DNA of 64,000 nt from Capsaspora owczarzaki ATCC 30864 (taxonomy: Eukaryota > Opisthokonta > Filasterea). The stretch covers positions 721,587 to 785,586 of the forward strand of contig NW_011887297.1 in assembly GCF_000151315.2 (NCBI RefSeq), written 5' to 3'. This document shows positions 50,086-61,087 of the stretch, piece by piece. The position numbers and the translations under genes are program-made. The notes beneath the pieces are model-generated. The model ran no database searches. It was not told where the DNA came from and worked only from the letters and a program-made list of their open reading frames with translations. Numbering within the stretch: position 1 is the stretch's first letter; every line of letters starts with the position of its first letter.

Positions 50086-52158
50086 TTACTGGGCGGCAGC
50101 GGGGGCAGGGGCGGACGAGCTGGAGGCGGCCTCGGGAGCAGCAGCATCAGCCTTCTTGGCCTTGCTCTTGCCCTTGGCGGACGAGGCGAGGAGAGCCTTG
50201 AGCTCGGCGTCGACGACGCTGTGCTCGCTCTTGAAAAGCTCAGCCTCGAAGGGGACGGAGGTGATGCGGATGGGGCCGTTCTTGGTGAGGAGGACGGTGA
50301 ACTTGAACTGGGCAACCGAGGCGGTGTCGTCGCGGTCGTACAGGACGCTGAAGGGGGTCATGACGTTGTGCTTGGTGCACTCGAGGACACCAATCTTGGC
50401 CTTGTTCTCGTCGTCGAACGAGCGGATCGAGAAGGGGAAGTTGCCGTACTTTTCCTTGGCCTGGCTGAGGAAGGTGCGCGAGGCTTGCATCTTGAGGAGA
50501 TAGACGGCATCGGTCTTCTTGTAGACGGTGGTTCGGGTGTCGAGGGTGCGGCTCTGAATGGGAGAGATGAGATGAGAAGAGATGAGAACCAAGCCCAATA
50601 ACAACAACAGCATCAGCAACAAAACACCCAAAAACCCGCCTTGCGCCTGTACCTTGCCCTCGGCTGTGCTAACAATAACATCAACGCCATAGACTTCGCC
50701 AATCTCGAAGGTGAGCTCCTTGTGCTCCTTGCGCTGGGCCTCGTTGGGGTTGAGGATGATGGTCTTCTTGCCGTCGATGATGTTGCGCTCGAGCTGGTGC
50801 GAGAGCATGCCCTCAACGGTGTTGCACTTGAATTGCTGCGCAACCTGTTGGACAGTCTCGGTGACCTTGTGGTTGGTGCTGCCAGCCTGGACGAGGCGGA
50901 CGGCGGCCTCAGAGGCGTTGTATGCGGCGAGGAGGACATCAGCCTTGCGGCCGGTGACGGGGGCCTCCTTGGTGGCGCCGACAACGATGGTGTGGGCAAC
51001 GACGGCAATCAGGCCATCGACGTGGACACCGAGGTCAACCTTGGCAACGTCGCCGGCCTGGAGGGTGATGGCGGCATCGCTGGAAAGGGGCGACTGGTGG
51101 CAGACGGTGCTGTTGAGCGAGACGCAAGTGGGGAACGCAATGCCTGCAGCAGCAATCACGGAGCATGGAAATCATCGATCGCGAATGTGGGATGAGCGAA
51201 TGGTGGTTTTGTTGGCAGCCAACCAAAAAAAAAACAAGAGGGTCTGGCGTGGTGCCTTACCCTTCTTGACCTTCTTGTTGGCCTTGTAGATCTTGGCGAC
51301 CTCCTCGTTGATCTCGCCATCGCCGAGCTTGCACAGGGCGAGGACGGTCGCGCCGGGGACGGCGGCAGCGAGGACCTTCTTGATGACGCCTGCGTTTTTC
51401 CAGACCGGCAGAGAATGAGTGCGCAGTGAGCAGGCCTCCAAAGCGAGCGATCGCAGGTTGGATGATTTTCGTTTTGCGCTTTTGGTGTGGTGTTGGCTGG
51501 CTGGCTGGCTGAAGGAGTGTGTGCTGGCGAACAGACTAACTAACTGGCTGAAGGAGATCGACTTGGAGCCGAGTTCGTCCGAGTCACCGATGCGCGACAA
51601 AACCGCCTAGAAAAGCCCACATTGTCGACATTTCAAGCCCGAACGCCTTCGTCACCCGAAGTGCAACCCCCCAGCAAACAAGTGAAGGATGACAGAATGA
51701 ACAGAGCCAAAAAAAAAAAAAAAAAAAAAAAAAAATCGAAAGATCGCGCAGAAAAAAACGGAAAAAAGAAAAAAAAAAAAGCCAAACGAATGAAGCTTGG
51801 CGCACAACGCAAAAGAAGCGCTGAACGGGGTGATGGCGAGGCGGAGGCAATGCAAGAGACAGCGAGAGAGACAGACACATGTGCATAAAGCGAGGCAGAG
51901 AGAGACGGAGAGACGGAGAGAGAGAGCGCAGCCCTTGTTTCGCTTTCTCAATCCACGCGGTTGCATAACCCCCCTTCCTTCTTTGGCCCCTCGGTATCAT
52001 GCTGTGAGGCCTCAGCTTGCCACTCATCACAAAAACAGCAACAAAACAAAGGACGTACGGTTGGCAATGTCACCAGCGGTGCGGTACTTGGTGACAGTGT
52101 CGGGGTTGTCGAGCGTAAAGTCGCCCTCCTCTTCCTCGATTTGCGCTGCCGTTGACAT
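50086..52158 (-). CDS. PA2G4: Proliferation-associated protein 2G4 (EBP1), aminopeptidase-fold
   Basis: Four exons: 52059-52158, 51261-51389, 50653-51143 and 50086-50553. The sum is 396 codons, 395 residues against 394 in human. The sequence follows the family throughout: TLDNPDTVTKYRTAGDIANR, then GIAFPTCVSLNSTVCHQSPL, VAKVDLGVHVDGLIAVVAHT, VEGMLSHQLERNIIDGKKTI and FKFTVLLTKNGPIRITSVPF. The fold is that of methionine aminopeptidase, but EBP1 proteins lack the full metal site and act instead on ribosomes, near the peptide exit tunnel, and in growth control. The C-terminus is a short basic stretch (SSAKGKSKAKKADAA) and an Ala/Ser tail. Intron 1 (51390-52058) is long and holds A runs and purine repeats. 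Confidence 0.96.
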
Positions 52159-52600
52159 GTCTGAGAACTTGTTTTCAAAATTGAAAAAAAAAAAACAAAA
52201 GAGTGAGTCTAGAACAATTTAAACAAATGATGGCAAATGAAGGCAGCTTGCAAAGTTCATTGTCTGTGAAGTCTGCAACGAAAGCTCAGAGATCAATGTT
52301 GAGAATGTTGTTGAATGTTGGCCATTGGCGGGGGCAGCAGAGTGCGTACATGCTCCATTGGTCATTTCGCGTTTGCGAATGTCAGAGAGAGGGTCAAGCT
52401 CGGCTGGGTCAAGTCACAGGATGATCGGTACACAAAAAAAAGTGCGCAAAGGCGAAAATCAGAAACTAGACACTAAGAATTGATCTTATTTCAGCCAATA
52501 GCATGCAAACCAGCATGAGCAAATCGTCAAACAGCAAAAAAACAACAAGCAGGGTCAACCTCCAACAGAGCAACAACAAAACTACAGCGGTTTTTGGCTT
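52159..52600. other. Spacer between PA2G4 start and CHMP2 stop
   Basis: 442 bases, both flanking genes on the minus strand. It must hold the PA2G4 promoter and the CHMP2 3' end. No coding signal is seen. Confidence 0.6.
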
Positions 52601-54050
52601 TTAGTCTCGGCGCAAGTTGTCAAGTCGTGCTTGCAGATCGGCATCTGCAGAGTCTGCGACGGCTGTCTTGGCCTCGGTCACCTTGCCACCACCGCCGCCC
52701 GTCGCTGTAATGGGTGCGTCGACCATCTGTGTGCACAATCGCCAATCGACACGAGAAAGTGAGCGCACATATATTTCGCCACACACGAAAGCCATCAACC
52801 TTCCCAATCGTCCAAGCGCCCGTGCTCACCGATTGACCAAGGGAAATGCCAATCTCGTCAAGAACTTGATTGACAATCTGGTCGCTCTCTTCATCGTCGT
52901 CTGCATCGCCCATGACGTCGTCGATGGTGTCGTTCATCATTTCCTCCTTCATGTCCATGATTTCGGATTGCTTCTCAAACTCCATCATGATCTTTTGGAT
53001 CTCGGGCAGGTTCATCTGCTTGTTCATCTTGGTCATGGCGCGTGTGACGCCCTTCATAGCTTCTGCCATTGCCTGATTTGATCGCAAAGTCTGTGAAAAA
53101 AAGAACAAGAAGAAAAAAAGTGGCGCAACGACGATTAGTTGCGGCACAACACAAGTGCACACACACAGCACCAGCCACACGCATCAGCAGCAACGTTCTG
53201 AGAAATATGGTACATGCCTGAATTTTAAGCGAAACAGCTTGAATCTGTGCGCGCATCATGATAAACTTCTTGACGTAGCGGCGAGTGCGCACGAGGTCCT
53301 TGGCCATGATCTTTGCAGCATCCTAACAGAGTGTACAGTGGATTGGTCGAGGATTGTTCGAGTCAGCGCGGGGTCAAGGCAAGTGAGCGACCATGCGAAA
53401 TGTCGGATGTAGCAAGTCAGGACATGCCACCACGCCCCCGTCTCTTTTACGATTCTCTCTATCAAGCTCTCATTCAACTCTGGACAAAAGGCGGTCGTGG
53501 ACGTAAGCGTCGTCGCAGTCAACGAAAGGGCACGACCTCGTCCACTAGCAAACAGAACGTCACATTCGCCGGGTTTTTCGTTTGCTTTCCGTCAGTCCCT
53601 GTCCACCACGGGCATCCCAGACGCACAGATGCATTTGTACCCCCAAGGCTTGCTGAACGAGAGGCAATGCCAGAGTGTGGTGTGGCAGTGCTCGGTTCGG
53701 GTTTGGCTGCGCCGTTTGATGACCGCGTCGTCGTTTGATGACAAAAACGGTCAGCGCCGCCAGCGCCTCTCCACCAACCTTGGGGGAACCTTCTTCCTTG
53801 AGCTCGTTGTGAGGTACACGAGCTCAGTTCCGACGGAAGCGCGGTGTGTGTGTGTGTGTGGTGTCGTTACCATCTGGCCCTCCTTGGCCATCTTCTTGAT
53901 GTCCGTCACAATCTTCTTCTCTTGCTGCTCGAGCTTGGAGCGTTCGCGATCGAGGTCGCGCATGGCCTTTGTGAGCGAGCGCTGGTGTTGTCTGAGCATC
54001 TGCGCAGGCGTCTTGCGCGAGCCGAACAGCGACTCCATGATGGACGACAT
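52601..54050 (-). CDS. CHMP2A: ESCRT-III subunit CHMP2 (Vps2)
   Basis: Four exons, 53871-54050, 53218-53322, 52830-53090 and 52601-52726, encode 223 residues (human CHMP2A 222). The N-terminus MSSIMESLFGSRKTPAQMLR gives the amphipathic start and the basic helix 1. The core reads DAAKIMAKDLVRTRRYVKKF, then IQAVSLKIQ joined to TLRSNQAMAEAMKGVTRAM and IQKIMMEFEKQSEIMDMKEE. The C-terminal DLQARLDNLRRD is the MIM1 motif that binds the MIT domain of VPS4. CHMP2 caps and remodels ESCRT-III filaments in multivesicular-body sorting and membrane scission. Intron 2 appears to use a GC donor (CAG then GCATGT); the family sequence reads straight across it. Confidence 0.97.
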
Positions 54051-54189
54051 CTTTTGTCTTTTGTTGTATTGATCGTTGAGTTATTGGAATCGAATAGAGA
54101 ACTGGATGCAGTCCTTTTTTTTTTGATTGTTCTTCTATTCTTCCTTTTCTGTTGTTTCAGTGTATTATTGTTGTTTTGCTTTCATTCAC
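54051..54189. promoter_or_regulatory. Short bidirectional promoter between CHMP2 and the KIAA0319L-like gene
   Basis: Only 139 bases separate the two divergent start codons, so both 5' UTRs and core promoters must share this space. It is AT-rich with a T run at 54115-54124. No defined element is recognised. Confidence 0.5.
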
Positions 54190-57100
54190 ATGAGAGCGAG
54201 CGCTGGGACATGGATGTGGCTGCTGCTGCTGATTGCTAGCGTGGCACTCGCGCTCGTGCAGTGGGGTCCAACTCCCGTCGACAGCTATCCCAGTAAGAGA
54301 CAAATCAAAAAAGCGAGTTATTCCGTGTCTGATGCCAGCATCGGATGCGTGAGTGAAGGCGATGTGGCCGCAGGGAGCGAGGGGATGTGTGTGAGCGCGG
54401 GTGACGTTACGACCGCGATTCAAGACCGGCGACTTGCAGCAAACGCGCGCCTGTATAACAAGAGTCAATACCGGTCGTCGTTGCTTGAAGCGGGGTGGGG
54501 ATGGGGGTGAGGTGACAGTAGTACTGGTAGCAGGAGTGGTGACACGCTGTGGTCCAGATGGATTCGGCGTCTCTCGTTCTCTCGCTCACTCTCTCTCTCT
54601 CGCTCTCTCTCTCTCTCGAACGTGAGCGAGCGTTGGATGGCTTTTTATTGCTCCCATGAAGTGGTTGTTTTGCGATGACGGATGATGGCATCAAGCGAAG
54701 AGAGAGAGAGGGGGGGAGCTGTCAATCTGCTTCCACACTCACGCCCACCTCTTCACCCTTCTTTGTTGTAGTCTGGAGGCGAGAGGACAGCCGGCGCGGG
54801 CCGTCATGCCCAGCATCATACGATAAAGGCGAGCTCTACAAGCACCCGGCATGGAGCTTTGGCGTCAACATGAAGCTGGTCGAGGTCGCCAACGCGGGCG
54901 AGTGCTGCGCAAAGTGCAACGCCGACCCAGCGTGCGTCGTCTGGCTGTTCCAGGACAAAAACTTGGACGAGTTTGAATCTGCAGACGACTCTACCATCAA
55001 GGAGATTCTCGACAACGCCGCCTTCACATCCGTACCTGGCGACGATGGCAATGGTAAATACGGGGGAAAAAAAAAAAACCAACTTGCGATGGTCATCGTG
55101 ATTCACCATGATGTGGTCAGATAAAGAGCCCTCACTGTTTTGATGTGGGTGGATTTGTCGTTTGTGGTGCAACTCTTAGGGGGGTTGGTCACGTTGGATG
55201 AAACAGTTATTTATATTGAGCCGACCGACCAGCCGATTGCCAAGCGAAGGCGCGGTGATGACAACCTCCTTTACTGCGCACACGTGAATGACAAGAGCGA
55301 GCGTCAGCATTTGTCGGAACCCAAGAGCAATGCTATTAGTGGGATTGTGTTTGCGCATTTCGAGGCAACGCCGGATCCCTCCGAACAGCCAGCAACAGCC
55401 ACTCCGGATCCAGTGGAACAGCCAGAGACAAGCACTCTGGATCCAGTGGAACAGCCAGAGACAAGCACTCTGGATCAGCCAGCAACAGCCACTCCGGATC
55501 CAGTGGAGCAGACGAGTCCTCCACAGCTGATCTCGAGTCTTCTACAGCTGATCCTGAGTCTTCTACAGCCGATCCTGAGGATTCCACCCCTCTGCAGCCG
55601 ATCCTGAGGATTCCACCCCGAGCGTCACTCTCGAGCTCGAGCCCTCGAAGCGCGACTCCCGAGCCTTCAAGCGCCACTCCCGAGCCTTCAAGCGCCACTC
55701 CCGAGCCCTCGAGCGCCACACCAGAGCCCTCGAGCGCGACTCCCGAGCCCTCGAGCGCCACTCCCGACCCGCCGAGCGCCACACCAACTCCGACCTATCT
55801 TCCTCCTGCCTTCTTTGTAGAGCCGGCAACTTTGTCGACAGAGCTGCATGCTTTGGACCTCCACGCCGTTGTGCAGAATGTGGATGCATTCGGCAGCATT
55901 TTGGGCTTTACATGGAAGCTCCAGTCCGGTCCTGTGCTGGTGCAGCTTATCGAGGCTGCGACTCTCCCGCTGACTCGACTTGTTGCGGGAGTGTACGAAT
56001 TTGAAGTGACGATGCTTTATCGAATTGGCGAGGAAGAGCTGAGCATCAGCAACCAGTCTTCCATCGAGATTCGGCCACGTCAAAATGCAGGCCCGAAAAT
56101 CGGAAACGCGATCAAGGACTTTGACATTGAAGGTTTGCCGGATCAGCTTGCCACCGTTGACATCCAGGTTCCCGAAGTCATGGATGACGAGGATGCCATG
56201 GACCCCAACTCGTACCCACTGCGGTGAGTTTTCTTTTTGTTTTTTGTTTTTGTGAATCGTGCGATCGATGCGCCGACAACACTTGCATGCTCACCCTTCT
56301 AATTCCTTGCTTTTGTGTTTTGTCTCACTCACTTGTTTCTAGATTCAATTGGGCAATTACCTCTGGAGTGGGTGGGGTGATTGAAGATCCGCACTCGTTC
56401 AAGCACGTCGAGGTGACCAATCTACGTCTGGGAACGTACACAGTCAAGCTGGAAGTGACCGACACTGATGGGCATATGACGCCGACTGTTTTTACGATTG
56501 TTTATCGCGAACGTACGTACCCCAGCTTTTTCTTTGCTTTTTGTTGCTTTCGATTGCGTACTGCGTGCCTGACTGGGAGCGCTCAACCCCCCTCCCCCAA
56601 CGTTTTTTTTCTTTGCATGCGTGGCAGCTTCCCTTCCCATTCCGGTTGCTCATGCGGGTCAGAACATCACCGTCGTGTTGCCAAACAACACTGCCACGTT
56701 GGATTCGTCCCAGAGCACCGCTGCTGCCGGGTTTAAAAGCATCGTCTGGGAGGCCGACTCGACCAACCCAGTCGTCGTGACACTCACAACGCTGGACGAT
56801 ACCCAGACCCGTGTGGAAGGGCTGACGGTGCCTGGCGTCTATACTTTCAAGCTGACTGTGACGGATGTCCGAGACTACACTTCTGTTGACAGAGTCTCTA
56901 TTATCGTGATTGAAGGTAACTGTTGTCTCCCCTCGGCGCGAGGTGTCCGTTGTGCGCTGGTCACATTTAGCTGCATTGCGACACCAACACCTCTCACACT
57001 CTTGTGTGTGTGTCAATTAGATTTCCCTCCAACTGCCGTTGCCCCGGCAGAATATCACATCTCCACCACGTCGGCGTTGCTTGAGCTCGATGGGTCGCAG

Positions 57101-58980
57101 AGTACCGATGATCGCACCGCGACTGCCAACCTCGGTTTCCTGTGGGAAAAGCAACTGGAGAGCCCCGCTGCTGGCACGCTTGTTGACGCATCTCTGCCCG
57201 TGGCCAAGTTGGTCGATTTCATTTCTGGGACTTATGTCTTCAAGCTCACTGTGACCGACTCTGCAGGGCAAACTGCGACGACCCTGACTTCGGTTTACGT
57301 CGAAAATGGTAATGGAGCTTGCACAGAGAGAAACTTTCTGTGTGTACAATTCTTTTGACTCACAATCTCTGCCGCAAAATAACTCTTCAACGGTGCGTAC
57401 CTGCCTATCTGTCTATCGTCTTGCAGATGACAAATCGCTGTACTTGCTGGAGATCCGACTGGATGCAAACATTGAGCAGTTCACGGAAAGCAACGCCGAG
57501 AGCGTTCGCGGAAAACTCGCTTTGGCTCTTGGCACAACTTCCGAATACGTCGTTATCGATACCATTCGCTCTGGAAGGTAAGAGATTTGCGTGGTGCTCG
57601 GCATTTTTTTGATTGTTTGACTCACCATTTTGAATTCAATTTTTTTGAATCGGGTTTAGTGTCATCATGACATTCCATGTCGTCAACACCACCACAGGTC
57701 TTCCCATCTTTGCTGGTAGCATTGTATCAACGCTGCGCGACTTGCTACATTCGTCCAAGCTCCAAGTTGGCTTCCCTATTCTTTCAGTGGATCCGTACTG
57801 TGAGTATCAGTGTTGTGGGTTGGTAGCGCATCTTTTGTTGATTTTGATGCGAACGAGAGCTCATGTACCCCTTCTCGATAGTGTGCGACAATACTTGCTC
57901 TGGTCATGGCACATGCGACACCCTGACAAAAGAGTGCGTGTGTGATCCTTATTGGGTTGAAAATGTCTTTGCAACCAAATTCCAAGGCGCGGCCAGCAAT
58001 TGCGGTAAGGCCATTTCGTGAAGAGAGAGAGGCAGAGATTAAAAAGCAGAGAGCGAAACTCGTTGAACTCGGACCTCACTTTGCCCGTTTGCGATTGCCA
58101 GGTTGGAGCGTCGTTTATGTGATTCTGGTGTGCGGCATCATCTTTTTGGTGCTGCTTGCGCTAGGTTGGGCGATTTTCTGGGCCTGTTCAAAGTAAGTGC
58201 CGCAAGTTTTGGCAAAACTGACTTCCCTTCCCCTAAAACATGCACCCACACCGTGTTCTTGGATATCACAGACGCTGCTGCAAGAAGGGCGCGCGCAAAA
58301 CAATGCTGGATCGCCGCTCTCGTGGGGGTGCCGGCCGCTTTGACAGCCTCGAACTCATGCCACGCAGCAGCCAGCCTGGCGGTTTGATGAATGATTCTGA
58401 TGGCGACGGTTCCGACGACGACGACGAAGAGGAGGACATCTTTGACGAGCGCTATTTGGTTGGAGGGACACCCAAGCCTCCGCCATCATCCAAGGTAGCG
58501 CGCATGATTCGGCAATCGAGTCAGGCCAATGTCACCCCCGGCACACCTTCGCAGAACGCAGCGCGGGCTGCTAGTACGAGCATGATTTTGAGCCACAGCG
58601 ATGACGAAGATCAGCCGTTTGAGGGCATCAACGGCAATGCACATGCCGTGGCGAAAGCCCAGCAAAAGCCGCAACAGCAGCAGCAGCCTGCAGGTGGCGC
58701 ATCTTCTTTCGCGACCCCCGTGCGAGGGCTAATGTCTCGTCTCACTGGCAAAACGCCCAATGGCAAGGATGCCAACGGCCACGGCAATGGCACCCATGCC
58801 AACAGCAGCAACAGCAACAACAACAACAACAACAACAGCAACAACGTCAGCAGCCCCACTCGCAAACCCCGCGGCCCCACCTCGCGATCGGGTGGCTATT
58901 CTCGCGTCAGCACCAACAACGGCGACAAGCACTCTCTTCTCGCCAAGTCTGATTCTTGGGAGGATTTGAATATCGAGTGA
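54190..58980 (+). CDS. KIAA0319L: KIAA0319L-like PKD-repeat transmembrane receptor
   Basis: Exons 54190-54292, 54772-55053, 55180-56223 (probably interrupted), 56343-56512, 56628-56915, 57021-57308, 57427-57577, 57660-57799, 57882-58004, 58102-58192 and 58272-58980. A signal peptide (MWLLLLIASVALALV) leads into a Cys-rich MANSC-like region (GECCAKCNADPACVVWLFQ), a Pro/Thr/Ser stalk and about four PKD domains, each ending like GTYVFKLTVTDSAGQTAT. Next come a LYLLEIRLDANIEQFTESNA region, an EGF-like CSGHGTCDTLTKECVCDPYW, NCGWSVVYVILVCGIIFLVL as the membrane helix, and a cytosolic tail with FDSLELMP and acidic and Asn runs. Order and motifs match KIAA0319L (AAVR), a trafficking receptor. In the stalk the frame changes: a 56-base GT-TAG intron at 55284-55339 would restore it and give 1110 residues, but a base error is also possible. 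Confidence 0.85.
55370..55790. repeat. Low-complexity stalk repeats of the KIAA0319L-like gene
   Basis: Several repeat units follow each other: a GGATCC-containing 30-base type, a TCTACAGCTGAT type, a duplicated CGATCCTGAGGATTCCACC and a GAGCCCTCGAGCGCC type. More than one frame is open here. In the frame that continues into the PKD domains the last block encodes ATPEPSS repeats. Confidence 0.85.
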
Positions 58981-59162
58981 AACATGCGGTGAACTCGTAG
59001 ATTTTGTGATTTTTTGGTTTTTGATTTTTTTTTGATACTTTTGATGTCCTGTTTTGATGGTGTCCTGCTTTTACCCCTGCCTCATTGTTAGCCTGAACTT
59101 TGCGCTTGAAGTGTACCACTTTTTACGGCTTGCTCTGCTCAGTCCAGCTTTTTTGTTCAACG

Positions 59163-60903
59163 ATGGCAACATTGACACGCGTCGCAGCGCTTCATGGTTG
59201 GCGCATCCCAATACAAACGAGAAAGAGAAAGGGGTCCCCCTTCACCATTATTATGCAACAAATACTGACTTGACTCGGACACATAATCCACATACAACGC
59301 AGGACATGCTGACCGTGCGTGGATGGCTGCATGGAACCCGGCCGGCACGCTGCTCGCGACGTGCTCTGGCGACAAGACAATATCGGCTACGAACATCAAC
59401 TTTTGAATGATGCTTGTGATGATTATGACGATTATGATGCTTGTGATGCTTGTGATGATGGTGCTGACTGTGCTCTCCATTGGAGCCACTTTGCATTGAG
59501 CGTCGTTATTGAGCTTTCGTTTGGTTTCCTTGACCAGTTCTTTTGTCCCCGTCGCTTGCTCGTTTGTGTTGGCTTTTGAATCTGCTGGCTGTTTGCCTTG
59601 TGGTTGTGCACATCAGAGTCTGGCAGCCAGAGTTGGAAGGTCAAGGCAGCGAAGCGTGGCACTGCACTGCGGTGCTCGAGGAAGCGCACTCGCGCACTGT
59701 TCGAGCCGTGGCCTGGTCTCCCGACGGCCGCTCGATTGCATCTGGCAGCTTTGACTTTACTGTCTGCATCTGGGACAAGAGCAGTGGCGGTACAGCGCGA
59801 TGCGACACGATGCGAAGGGGCGGATGCTGCTCGATGCTCACAGTCTGATCATCATTCACAAACCATAGAGTTTGATTGCACGGCAACACTCGAGGGACAC
59901 GAAAGCGAGGTCAAGGGCGTTGCGTTTGCACCGGCAGGCAATGTCCTTGCATCCTGCTCGCGAGACAAGAGCGTTTGGATTTGGGATGTCGAGGAGGACG
60001 GCGAATTTGAGTGCGCTGGCGTCCTGCACGAGCACACCCAGGACGTCAAGTTTGTGCGATGGCATCCGACAGAGCCTGTAAGCCTGGTCGTGTTTGGATG
60101 GTGGGTTTTGGCACACAAGCCCTCACTTTGTTTGGTTTCCCTTGGCCACCTGGTTTGTTTTGGATTGGTAGATTCTCGCCTCCGCCAGTTACGACAACAC
60201 TATCAAACTCTATCGCGAAGACGACGGCGATTGGGTTTGCTACGAAACCTTGAACGGGCACGAGTCGACTGTCTGGGCGCTGGCCTTCAACGCCGACGGT
60301 TCTTTCATGGGTACGGACGTGCTCAGATTGTTGTTTTTGGTTTGTTTGTTGTGCCTCACCGGTGTGTGATGCAATCTCACTGATACTCGCCCGAACAATC
60401 GCAAACACTCCAGTGAGCGTGTCGGACGACCGTTCGTTGAAGATTTGGAAGCGCCTCAATCCTGGAAACAAGGAGGGAGTCGCCGTGCTCACGTCTCAAG
60501 CACCCAAGTGGAAATGTGTTGCTACCGTTCCCGCCCTGCATGAGCGTACCATCCTGTCTGTGGACTGGTCGCCCGTCACCGGGCTGATTGCGACTGGCGG
60601 TGCTGACAATGTCATTCGGATATTGAAGTTTGTAAGGATTGCGCCGTTGTGTTGCGGCCAGCGATTTGTGTCTGTATGCGACTCTGGTATTCTGATGAGT
60701 ACTGCTCCCGTCCCTCCGTTTATGTCGAATAGAACGAGAGCGACGTCGATCAGAATGGCCAGGCTGCTGTTTCCGTCGTGTGCTCTGTCGACGCCGCTCA
60801 CACACAAGACGTCAACTCTGTAGCGTGGAATCCCGTTCGGGGGTCTTTGTTGGCATCCACATCGGACGACGGCTCTGTCCATCTGTGGAATATCTCGTCG
60901 TAA
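59163..60903 (+). CDS. CIAO1: Cytosolic iron-sulfur assembly WD40 protein CIAO1
   Basis: Seven exons: 59163-59196, 59303-59379, 59612-59789, 59869-60077, 60172-60310, 60414-60631 and 60733-60903. They give 341 residues (human 339). CIAO1 is a seven-bladed propeller in the CIA targeting complex with CIAO2B and MMS19, which delivers Fe-S clusters to apo-proteins. Blades are evident: [130 protein letters not shown] and [20 protein letters not shown], ending in SVHLWNISS. The joins are phase-perfect. Between exons 2 and 3 the only junction that gives GDKT-IRVW uses AT at 59380 and AC at 59611, a non-GT-AG intron. Confidence 0.95.
59380..59611 (+). other. Probable AT-AC intron in CIAO1
   Basis: The intron begins ATATCGGCT and ends TTGTGCAC, with exons reading ACA then ATC-AGA-GTC-TGG. 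This gives GDKTIRVW, as in other CIAO1 proteins. No GT donor exists before an in-frame stop. The first five bases match the U12-type AT-AC donor ATATCC; the following bases do not, and no clear U12 branch site lies close to the acceptor. Confidence 0.65.
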
Positions 60904-61087
60904 TCTCTTGGCTTTCCTTCACGTACAAATACAAAATGCAATTTCACTTGTTCCATTATTTCATTTCGTGTGTCCGACTGGTCCTTGGATCAGCATTTTC
61001 GCGTTTATAGCTATTCTAGATCACTCTCTCCCCAGACAAAACAAACGACTCTCTCAGTCTTCAATCTTGTCTGAGCGGCGGAGACAA

